Source: Deltaproteobacteria bacterium (GTDB taxonomy: Bacteria > Myxococcota_A > UBA796 > GCA-2862545). From it: a stretch of 33,165 nt of DNA. Both the position numbers and the translations under genes were made by a program. The stretch lies in NCBI GenBank assembly GCA_011376105.1, contig DRPG01000449.1, positions 1-33,165 of the forward strand, in the 5' to 3' direction. Numbering within the stretch: position 1 is the first letter of the stretch; each line of letters starts with the position of its first letter. Below the pieces are notes generated by a model. The model did not search any database. It was given only the letters and a program-made list of their open reading frames with translations, and was not told the DNA's origin. Below, piece after piece: positions 14,089-20,826 of this stretch.

Positions 14089-16124
14089 GATCTCCGCCTC
14101 CCGAAGGCCAGCAAGGCCGTCCCGAGGATCGACACCATCGACGCGCGAAGGTGCCCCGTCGACGCGCGAAGGTGCCCCGTCATGGAGCCACATGCACACC
14201 CACCGACCTCCCCGGGGGGCGCCGAGGCCGTGGTTGTGGAGGTCGCCGCGGTCTGATGGAGATCCGTCAGGCTGATGTGTTCGCCTGCGCTCCACAGCCC
14301 CACGTCGACCCGCTCTCCGTCCCCGGGGGGGGCGCCGAGGACCAGGCGATCGGGGGCCCAGGCATGGATCGGCAGCTGGATGCGCCTCCGCTGGGGCCCG
14401 ACCACCGCCCAGGCCCGGGTGCCGATCCCAAAGCCGGTGCCGATCACCTCCAGGACGCCATCGGCCAGCAGGAAGTGGTCGATCGAGGCCCGCTCGGACT
14501 CGTCGATCCACAGCGCCCGCGGGAACGCGGTGCCGTCGGCGGCCACCAGGGTCCACCAGCCTGGCCCCAGCTCCAGGACGTCGATCCATGCGCGCCCCTG
14601 GATCGAGGCCACCTGGTGCTCGGGTGCGCCGCCCTGGACCAGGGTGAGGATGCCGGTGTCCTCCCAGGGCAGCTGGATCCAGCCTGGAGCGGCGAGGGCG
14701 GAGGGCTCGGCCCAGCCCGAGCCGATGGAGACAGGCTGCAGCTGCAGCTGCAGCTGCAGCTGCTGCGTGCCGTCGAGCTCGATCTCGAGCGATCGGGGGG
14801 CATGGCCCGGGGCCTCGACGTGCAGCGTGGCTGAGCCGGAGCCCGTGATCCGGTGGAACCGCCCGGTCTCGGGATCGGTGTGGAAGATCGCGCTGGAGGT
14901 GGAGCCCTCCAGCCACAGACTGGCGTCCAGCGGCAGGCCGTCTGGATCGAGGACCGTGCCCGACAGCGAGGGGGGACGATCGATGAAGTCAAGGATCGCG
15001 TCGAGGTGCCACTCGACGATCTCGGGGATCCACTCGGGGGAGGGTGACTTGGGATCGGTGAGCTCCAGGGTGTAGTCCATCACCCCCTGTCTGCCATAGC
15101 TCCAGTCGTTGGTGTCGCCGTAGGTGATGTACCAGGCGGCGCCGTTGGTGAACCAGAACCCCGGCGCGTCGCACCTCGCTGCATAGTCGGCGGCCAGCGC
15201 CTCCATCAGCTCGGCCTCCGGCGCTGGATCGGTGGTGTGGTTCCACACCCAGCCCAGGTTGATCGCGCCGGAGTGCAGCGACAGCCCCGCCATGGGGCGG
15301 GTGTGCAGCGACAGCGCCCGGATCGCTTGGGTCTCCGGCTCGGAGAACGGCTCCGGCCCTCCAAAGGGCTCGTTGTAGGACCAGGCATAGTCGTAGTTGC
15401 GGTTCAGATCGACGACGTTGGCATTCAGCCGGTTGCCGATCTCCACCCCGTCGGGGTTGACGTAGGGCACGATCCAGATCGTGGAGCGATCGAGGATCCT
15501 GGAGATCCGCTCGTCGGCGCCGGGATCCGCCAGGGCGCTCGCCGTGGCCAGGGCGACCTCGAACGACGACCACTCGTCACCGTGGTGGGCACCGAGGATC
15601 CGGTAGGTGGGCGCGCCCTCCAGTGGATCGCGGCCCAGCACCAGCGCCTGGATCGGTCGACCCTGGACCGAGGTCCCGATCGTCACCAGGCTCGCCACAG
15701 CCGAGGCCTCGGCCAGCTCCGCCAGCAGCGCGTCGCCCTCGCCGGGGGAGTGGTAGCCGGGACCGGGCGGGCCCAGGCTGTGATCCGGCAGCACACGGTG
15801 CACCGGTCGCCCGGTCGCCTCGAGGCGCTGCAGCGCACCGTCAGGCAGCAAGACCCGGATCTCGACCACCTTGTCACGGACCCAGCGCCGGCCCTCCACC
15901 GGGATCGCCCCCCCCAGCTCTAGCGCGTCGATCCGGGCCCCGGCGGGGACCTCCACCCAGGCCTCCCCGACGGGGCTCTCGGGTGGGGATCCACCCCACG
16001 AGACCCGGGGCGACAGCAACAGGAGCAAAAACAGGCAGGCTCGTGGGCCGATCCTGCCCCACAGGGGGGGACGGTGTACCCGGGCGGTCGGGGTGGGGGT
16101 GATAGCATGCCGTCGGATGCGCAC
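14085..16124 (-). CDS. Secreted M14 zinc carboxypeptidase with MYXO-CTERM-type tail
   Basis: About 679 residues from GTG 16124, preceded by AAGGTGA. ATG 16145 is an alternative. A signal peptide (GPRACLFLLLLLSPRVSWGG) leads to an M14 domain with all catalytic residues: His181 and Glu184 (GAHHGDEW), the DLNRNYDYAW block, His284 (GLSLHSGAIN) and Glu354 (YTLELTD). A carboxypeptidase-regulatory-like Ig domain follows (LSGTVLDPDGLPLDASLWLEG), a QLQLQLQLQ stretch, and C-terminal beta-rich regions. The end has GGCACGS (Cys643, Cys645), a 7-residue tandem duplication, a hydrophobic helix and GRRRS. That is the layout of the MYXO-CTERM sorting signal, which sends proteins to the cell surface. The 5' end overlaps the divergent kinase gene. 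It is followed by the lipoprotein gene with a GTGA overlap. Confidence 0.87.
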   Translation of the reverse strand: MRIRRHAITPTPTARVHRPPLWGRIGPRACLFLLLLLSPRVSWGGSPPESPVGEAWVEVPAGARIDALELGGAIPVEGRRWVRDKVVEIRVLLPDGALQRLEATGRPVHRVLPDHSLGPPGPGYHSPGEGDALLAELAEASAVASLVTIGTSVQGRPIQALVLGRDPLEGAPTYRILGAHHGDEWSSFEVALATASALADPGADERISRILDRSTIWIVPYVNPDGVEIGNRLNANVVDLNRNYDYAWSYNEPFGGPEPFSEPETQAIRALSLHTRPMAGLSLHSGAINLGWVWNHTTDPAPEAELMEALAADYAARCDAPGFWFTNGAAWYITYGDTNDWSYGRQGVMDYTLELTDPKSPSPEWIPEIVEWHLDAILDFIDRPPSLSGTVLDPDGLPLDASLWLEGSTSSAIFHTDPETGRFHRITGSGSATLHVEAPGHAPRSLEIELDGTQQLQLQLQLQPVSIGSGWAEPSALAAPGWIQLPWEDTGILTLVQGGAPEHQVASIQGRAWIDVLELGPGWWTLVAADGTAFPRALWIDESERASIDHFLLADGVLEVIGTGFGIGTRAWAVVGPQRRRIQLPIHAWAPDRLVLGAPPGDGERVDVGLWSAGEHISLTDLHQTAATSTTTASAPPGEVGGCACGSMTGHLRASTGHLRASMVSILGTALLAFGRRRS
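14140..14181. repeat. Perfect 21-bp tandem duplication inside the MYXO-CTERM tail
   Basis: Two identical 21-base units, 14140-14160 and 14161-14181, each GACGCGCGAAGGTGCCCCGT plus C. They encode TGHLRAS twice in frame between the Cys motif and the hydrophobic helix of the peptidase sorting tail. Confidence 0.95.
14735..14764. repeat. Hexanucleotide repeat GCTGCA, encoding Gln-Leu
   Basis: Four perfect GCTGCA units and one GCTGCT. On the minus strand this encodes alternating Gln and Leu in the peptidase. It is a likely site of slipped-strand length change, always in frame because the unit is 6 bases. Confidence 0.9.
16103..16108 (+). promoter_or_regulatory. Possible leaderless -10 box (TAGCAT) for the kinase gene
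   Basis: TAGCAT ends 8 bases before ATG 16117, a spacing that would put transcription start at or next to the start codon. There is no Shine-Dalgarno sequence in front of that ATG. No -35 is recognisable. Confidence 0.35.
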
Positions 16125-17532
16125 GCTCACCTTCAACCGGATCATCGGTCTCGGCGCCATGGGGACGGTGTACCACGCCGAGCTCAGGGAGCCCCGCGGA
16201 TTCACGCGGCAGTGCGCCGTCAAGGTCATCAAGGCCAGCTCTCCGGATCAGGCCCACTTTCGGGCCCGCATGCGGGACGAGGCGAGGCTGCTGGGCCTGC
16301 TGCAGGACGAGCAGATCCTCGGTGTGACCGAGCTGATCCGGATCGATGGCCGGGACTGTGTCGTGATGGAGTACGTCGAGGGGGTGGATCTGTCCGCCCT
16401 GCTCAAGGAGCACCGCGTGCCTCCCCGGGCCCTGGCCGAGCTGGGGGCGGAGATCGCGGGCACTCTGCACCGGGCCCACACGGCGGTCCACCCGAGCAGC
16501 GGTGTGCTGCTGCACGTCATCCACCGCGACGTCAAGCCGGCCAACTGCATGGTCACCCGCCGTGGCGGGGTCCGCCTGCTGGACTTCGGGGTGGCCCGGG
16601 CTGTGTTCGAGTCCCGGGAGAGCGAGACCCAGGGGCTGGTGCTGGGCACTCTCAACTACTTCCCCCCCGAGATCCTCGCTGGCTCGGAGCCGACCCCGGC
16701 GCTCGACATCTATGGGCTCGGGCTGACCCTATGGGAGTGTGCCACCGGTCGGAGCTGGGGCTCTCCTCAGGTCCACCGGCACCGGTTCGAGCGCAGGGTG
16801 GAGCAGCGCCTCGCTGAGGTCGACGCGGCCTATGCCCCCGCCGTCTCCGTCCTCCAGTCGATCCTGCGGTGGGAGCCCGACGCCAGGCCCCCGGGGGCGG
16901 AGGTCGAGCGCCTCCTGCTGGAGGCCGCCCGCTCCTGCGCCGAGCCTGGGCTACGGGCCTGGTCCCGGGAGGTCGTCCCGTCGCTGCTGACCCTGGAGAT
17001 CCCCGTCCCCAGGGACGACACCCTGGTGGGCAAGACGCTGCCGATCGAGGGAGCGATCCCGCTGGACGAGGGCACAGCGGAGTCGACGGGGCCGAGACCC
17101 GGGCTGGTGCCCATGCCCCGGTTCGTGGTCGGAGAGCGGGAGCTCGTCTCCCCGGACATGCCCACCACCCCGATGCACACTGGGCCCGACGGCACCCCGA
17201 TGCTGTCCGGCCAGCGCGCCGCTGAAGATTCTGACGATCTCTGCCTGTCGGAGCCGATCGCCATGGGGGGGCTGGCCGCGCGGGTCGCGGATCTCCCGCC
17301 CCACCAGCCATCGATCCCGCCTCCCCCCCAGGCGCCCCCGTCCCGGGCGCCCGCGGAGCCCCGGGTCCTGGCCAGCTCGCAGGCCAGCTCGCAGGCCAGC
17401 TCGCAGGCCACCTCGAGCAACCTCACCCTGTTGGTCGCCGCCGCCGCCGCCAGCGGCATGGGCTCGGTGGTGGTGGTGCTGCTGATCGCCGTGCTGGTCC
17501 TGGTGGTGTTGCTGATCCTCCAGAACACATGA
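16117..17532 (+). CDS. Ser/Thr protein kinase with C-terminal membrane anchor
   Basis: 471 residues from ATG 16117; GTG 16099 would add six. The kinase domain (about 6-275) is complete: G-loop GLGAMGTV, Lys36 in CAVKVI, HRD at 136-138 with Lys in HRDVKPAN, DFG at 156-158, YFPPEIL. A linker of about 150 residues rich in Pro, Ser and Thr follows. It ends with three perfect ASSQ units and a long hydrophobic helix (about 446-467) just before the C-terminus, so the kinase is cytoplasmic and tail-anchored in the inner membrane. It has no outside sensor domain, unlike PASTA kinases. It is divergent from the MYXO-CTERM peptidase. Substrates are unknown; the PP2C-like protein encoded at 10976-12967 is the nearest candidate partner. 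Confidence 0.9.
   Translation: MRTLTFNRIIGLGAMGTVYHAELREPRGFTRQCAVKVIKASSPDQAHFRARMRDEARLLGLLQDEQILGVTELIRIDGRDCVVMEYVEGVDLSALLKEHRVPPRALAELGAEIAGTLHRAHTAVHPSSGVLLHVIHRDVKPANCMVTRRGGVRLLDFGVARAVFESRESETQGLVLGTLNYFPPEILAGSEPTPALDIYGLGLTLWECATGRSWGSPQVHRHRFERRVEQRLAEVDAAYAPAVSVLQSILRWEPDARPPGAEVERLLLEAARSCAEPGLRAWSREVVPSLLTLEIPVPRDDTLVGKTLPIEGAIPLDEGTAESTGPRPGLVPMPRFVVGERELVSPDMPTTPMHTGPDGTPMLSGQRAAEDSDDLCLSEPIAMGGLAARVADLPPHQPSIPPPPQAPPSRAPAEPRVLASSQASSQASSQATSSNLTLLVAAAAASGMGSVVVVLLIAVLVLVVLLILQNT
17371..17406. repeat. Three perfect 12-bp tandem units (Ala-Ser-Ser-Gln)
   Basis: GCCAGCTCGCAG three times in a row, followed by a diverged GCCACCTCG. It lies in the kinase linker directly before the membrane helix, and copy number can change without breaking the frame. 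Confidence 0.93.
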
Positions 17533-17570
17533 TCCCACCGGGGCTCGGCTGATCCCTGACCAGACCAGCC

Positions 17571-18125
17571 CTACTCGTGGATCGGCTGCATCCAGACCAT
17601 CGACGAGGTGAGGCCCAGCGAGGCCAGCGCCCGATCGTAGCGCTCCTCGATCGGGGTGTCGAACACGATGCCCGCGTCGAGATCGGTGAACAACCAGCCG
17701 CCTTGCTCGATCTCTCGATCCAGCTGACCCGAGGCCCAGCCCGCATAGCCGAGGCAGAGCATCATCGGAGCCTCGCCCTGGAGCAGCCGCAGCAACGCGT
17801 CGTGGGAGCGGGTGACCCCGAGGCCACCGGGGAGCAGCCAGCCCTCAGCGGCGTCGGACAGCCCGCCTCGGGTCAGGACGGTGCCCGAGTCGGTCTCCAC
17901 CGGCCCCCCCCAGACCACCGGCGTGTCCTGGTGGCGGGACAGATCGATCGGCTCTTCGAGGGCGAGGACCTCGGGCAGCCGGTGCTCCAGGGCACGGTTC
18001 ACCACCACCCCGATCGCTCCGTCTTCGGGATCGTGGTGGAACACCAGCACCACCGTTCGCTCGAAGAAGGGATCATGGAGCTGCGGGGACGCGATCAACA
18101 GGGTCGGGGAGAGGTGATCTGCCAC
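17571..18125 (-). CDS. yqgE: YqgE/AlgH family protein
   Basis: 184 residues, full length for the family. The conserved blocks are LIASPQLHDPFFERTVVLVF, GAIGVVVNRALEH, VVWGGPVETDSGTVL, LCLGYAGWASGQLDREI and the closing DTPIEERYDRALASLG. The family is a widespread cytoplasmic protein without a settled biochemical role; AlgH was linked to alginate regulation in Pseudomonas. GTG start. A TAGAGT box ends six bases before it, so the transcript may be leaderless. It lies 114 bases downstream of clpX on the same strand, and that gap contains four GATC sites. Confidence 0.92.
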   Translation of the reverse strand: MADHLSPTLLIASPQLHDPFFERTVVLVFHHDPEDGAIGVVVNRALEHRLPEVLALEEPIDLSRHQDTPVVWGGPVETDSGTVLTRGGLSDAAEGWLLPGGLGVTRSHDALLRLLQGEAPMMLCLGYAGWASGQLDREIEQGGWLFTDLDAGIVFDTPIEERYDRALASLGLTSSMVWMQPIHE

Positions 18126-18126
18126 C

Positions 18127-18142
18127 CGTGGACTCTACCACG
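18127..18142 (-). promoter_or_regulatory. TAGAGT -10 candidate in the loop of a small inverted repeat before yqgE
   Basis: On the minus strand TAGAGT (18137-18132) lies six bases before the GTG start of yqgE. It is framed by CGTGG (18127-18131) and CCACG (18138-18142), a perfect 5-bp inverted repeat around a 6-base centre, which could be an operator. No -35 is recognised. Confidence 0.4.
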
Positions 18143-18239
18143 CTCCGGGATCCCCGAGGGCTGGCCTGGATCAGGGTGGGCCCGGCCAGCGCTGATCCTC
18201 CGGATCCCGCCCCCCGCGCTCAGGGCCCCGGTGGCTCGC

Positions 18240-19514
18240 TCAGGAGACTCCGCCGAACTCCTGGATCGTCTGATAGACCGGATCGCCGGTGCCATCGACC
18301 ACGTCCTCACCGACCAGCACCTCGGACAGGCCCTCGACGCTGGGGACCTCGTACATCACCTCGAGCATGACGTGCTCCATGATCGCCCGCAGGCCGCGGG
18401 CGCCGGATCTTCGGGCCTGAGCCTTCTCTGCGATCCGACGGATCGCACCGTCGGTGAAGCGGAGCTTGACCTTCTCGAACTTGAGCAGCTTCTGGTACTG
18501 CTTCACCAGCGCGTTCTTGGGCTCGGTCAGCACATGGATCAGATCGTCGACGCCGAGCGGATCCATCACCGCCACCACCGGGAGTCGACCGATGAACTCG
18601 GGGATCAAGCCGAACTTATCGAGGTCCTCGGTGTTGACCTGCTTCAGCAGGCTGCGTCGGTGCTCGAGGCTCTCGGGATCGGTCCGGCCCTCGATGGGCT
18701 GTTCGCGGGAGAACCCCACGGAGCGCCGACCGACCCGCTGCTCGACGATCCGCTCGAGCCCCTCGAAGCTGCCGCCCACGATGAACAAGATGTCCTTGGT
18801 GTCGATCTGGACGTGTTCTTGGTTGGGGAGGCGCTTGTTGCCGCGGACCTGGATGTTGGCGACGGTGCCCTCGAGGATCTTCAGCAGGGCCTGCTGCACC
18901 CCCTCCCCCGACACATCGCGGCTGACGGAGGAGGTGAAGCTCTTCTTCGACAGCTTGTCGATCTCGTCGATGTAGACGATGCCCCGCTGGGTGCGCTCCA
19001 GGTTGTTGTTCGAGGACTGGTAGAGGTTCAGTACGATGTTCTCGACGTCTTCCCCGACGTAGCCGGCCTCGGTGAGGGTGGTGGCGTCGGCGATGACGAA
19101 GGGGACATCGAGGAACCGGGCCAGCGTGCGCGCGAGCAGGGTCTTGCCCGTGCCGGTGGGCCCGATCAGCAGCACGTTGGACTTCTGGACCTCGACCTCG
19201 GACTCAGACGAGCCCGCGTTGGCCTCGAGCCGCTTGTAGTGGTTGTAGACCGCGACCGCGATCTTGCGCTTCGCGTCTTCTTGGCCCACCACGTATTGAT
19301 CGAGGTACGACTTGATCTTGACCGGCGCCGGCACCCCGGAGTGGCCCCAGCTCACCGGCTTCTGCTGGGTGTTCTCCCGGATGATGTCGAGACACAGCCG
19401 GATGCACTCGCTGCAGATGTAGACGTTTGGTCCCGCGATGATCTTGTCGACCTCGCGCTGCGATTTGTGACAGAAGGAGCAGCTGAGGCCACTCGGATTG
19501 CTATATTTGCCCAT
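18240..19514 (-). CDS. clpX: ATP-dependent Clp protease ATP-binding subunit ClpX
   Basis: 424 residues from ATG 19514, the usual ClpX length; an upstream extension of the frame is not needed. The N-terminal zinc-binding domain has Cys12, Cys15, Cys34 and Cys37. The AAA+ core shows Walker A GPTGTGKT, Walker [10 protein letters not shown], the pore loop region after [12 protein letters not shown], and RRSVGF. ClpX unfolds tagged proteins and feeds them to ClpP in the cytoplasm. No clpP lies next to it, which is unusual since clpP-clpX is a common pair. It has a strong promoter at 19543-19571 and is divergent from a DnaJ-like gene, a sensible proteostasis pairing. Confidence 0.98.
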   Translation of the reverse strand: MGKYSNPSGLSCSFCHKSQREVDKIIAGPNVYICSECIRLCLDIIRENTQQKPVSWGHSGVPAPVKIKSYLDQYVVGQEDAKRKIAVAVYNHYKRLEANAGSSESEVEVQKSNVLLIGPTGTGKTLLARTLARFLDVPFVIADATTLTEAGYVGEDVENIVLNLYQSSNNNLERTQRGIVYIDEIDKLSKKSFTSSVSRDVSGEGVQQALLKILEGTVANIQVRGNKRLPNQEHVQIDTKDILFIVGGSFEGLERIVEQRVGRRSVGFSREQPIEGRTDPESLEHRRSLLKQVNTEDLDKFGLIPEFIGRLPVVAVMDPLGVDDLIHVLTEPKNALVKQYQKLLKFEKVKLRFTDGAIRRIAEKAQARRSGARGLRAIMEHVMLEVMYEVPSVEGLSEVLVGEDVVDGTGDPVYQTIQEFGGVS

Positions 19515-19542
19515 GGTGCCCGCTCTGTTCCCTCTCTCCAGC

Positions 19543-19571
19543 ACTATAGGCACGTCTTCTGGGGGGGTCAA
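19543..19571 (-). promoter_or_regulatory. Sigma-70-type promoter of clpX
   Basis: On the minus strand, TTGACC (19571-19566), a 17-base spacer, then TATAGT (19548-19543). This is the only clear two-part housekeeping promoter noticed in the window. Transcription would start near 19536 and leave a leader of about 22 bases. No heat-shock-type sigma-32 motif is evident. Confidence 0.72.
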
Positions 19572-19666
19572 CGAACCCGCGCCACTCTGTGGGTGAGAAC
19601 GTCGAGAGCTACATCTAGCCGCAGGAACCGGGGTGGGCCGGACAGACTCGTGGGAGGTTGCGGTCG

Positions 19667-20725
19667 ATGGCTTTGGACTACTACACCGTGCTGGGGGTCC
19701 AGCGCGGCGCGACGCCCCAGGAGATCAAGCGTGCCTTCCGCCAGATCGCCCGCGAGTGTCACCCCGACGTCTCGGGGGGGGATCCCATCGCTGAAGAGCG
19801 GTTCAAGGCCGCCCGGGCGGCCTACGAGACCCTGATGGATCCCGTCGCCCGGGCCCGGTACGATCGCCGGGGCCGGCGCCGCCCGGATCCAGCTCCGGGG
19901 CCCTCCTTCGACGCGTTCTGGCGCGCCACGGGCCGGCGTGAGGGGCGACCCTCCCCCGATCCGGGGATCCGCCGGGCCCGGGGGGGGCGGTTCAACGTCA
20001 AGGATCCCGGCAACGCCGTCACCCTCGACGACCTGTTCGATGACCTCGGGGGGCCTCAGGAGCAGCGCTCCGGCGCACAGACGGCCCAGGCCACCGGCCG
20101 GGCTCAGCGCCCCGGCCCCGCCGGCGCCGAGCCCCGCGCCGGTGGAGATGTCCACATCGACGTGGACGTCCCCGCCCAGGTGGCCGCCTCGGGGGGCTCG
20201 GTCACCGCGATCTATCACCGGCTGCAGCGCGCCGACTCCTGGCGGCCGGGCGCTGTGGATCCCGGGCTGGTGCGGGTACAGGACATCGCAGACGTACGGG
20301 TGATCCCGGGCACCCGCGAGGGCGAGCTCCTGCGGGAGCGAGGCCTGGGCAACGCCGGAGCCCACGGCGGGCCCTACGGGGATCTGGTGGTCCGGGTCCG
20401 GCTGCAGGGATCGATCCGGAGCGGGGCACGCCCGGAGCCTCCGCGGTCCGACGCCGCCACCCCCGGCGATCGGGTGGTCGACATCAGCGTGGTGGAGGCG
20501 CTGCTGGGGGGGCGGATCACCATCGAGACCCCCCAGGGCTCGGTCAAGCTGACGATCCCGCCCGGCACCAGCGGCAACACCCGGATGCGACTGAAGGCCC
20601 GGGGTGCCCCCGACGCAGAGGGCCACCCCACCGATCTCTATGTGGTCACGCGGATCTGTGTCCCCCGCCGGCTCGACGAGGCGTCCCGCCAGCTGATCGA
20701 GGCGTTCGCCAGGCTCAACCCGTGA
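19667..20725 (+). CDS. DnaJ-like co-chaperone (CbpA type, no zinc fingers)
   Basis: 352 residues from ATG 19667, which has GGAGG nine bases upstream. The J domain is at 1-66, with [20 protein letters not shown] and HPD at 32-34, the residues needed to stimulate DnaK. The cysteine-rich zinc domain of true DnaJ is absent. A Pro/Gly/Arg-rich linker leads to a C-terminal substrate-binding region with a diverged first part (about 165-245) and a clear second part: [41 protein letters not shown]. It probably delivers clients to Hsp70 in the cytoplasm. The start lies 152 bases from the divergent clpX start. CbpA-like assignment is by architecture only. Confidence 0.87.
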   Translation: MALDYYTVLGVQRGATPQEIKRAFRQIARECHPDVSGGDPIAEERFKAARAAYETLMDPVARARYDRRGRRRPDPAPGPSFDAFWRATGRREGRPSPDPGIRRARGGRFNVKDPGNAVTLDDLFDDLGGPQEQRSGAQTAQATGRAQRPGPAGAEPRAGGDVHIDVDVPAQVAASGGSVTAIYHRLQRADSWRPGAVDPGLVRVQDIADVRVIPGTREGELLRERGLGNAGAHGGPYGDLVVRVRLQGSIRSGARPEPPRSDAATPGDRVVDISVVEALLGGRITIETPQGSVKLTIPPGTSGNTRMRLKARGAPDAEGHPTDLYVVTRICVPRRLDEASRQLIEAFARLNP

Positions 20726-20790
20726 GCAGATCCGGGGCGCTGACGTGGCAAGCCCCGGGGAGCAGCAGCGGCGGCGGCCGGGGGGCGGCA

Positions 20791-20826
20791 GCGGCTTGGT
20801 GATCAGGCGCGGCTTGGTGATCAGGC
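20791..20826. repeat. 18-bp perfect tandem duplication over the stop codon of the multidomain kinase gene
   Basis: GCGGCTTGGTGATCAGGC occurs at 20791-20808 and again at 20809-20826. The second unit contains the TGA stop of the minus-strand gene (20823-20821), and the first unit repeats the same stop 18 bases downstream. Each copy contains TGATCA, adding to the GATC content. The gap 20726-20820 otherwise shows only GC-rich low-complexity DNA. Confidence 0.93.

Noticed and set aside
14089-14916. Upstream extension of the lipoprotein frame by 276 codons
   Set aside because: It lies within the peptidase gene in another frame. The GTG at 14088 has GGAGG and begins a lipoprotein signal.
17577-19835. 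A 752-codon open frame on the plus strand across yqgE and clpX
   Set aside because: It lies antisense to two clearly recognised conserved genes. Its translation is low-complexity, rich in Asp, Leu, His and Gly, as expected for a shadow frame in GC-rich DNA.
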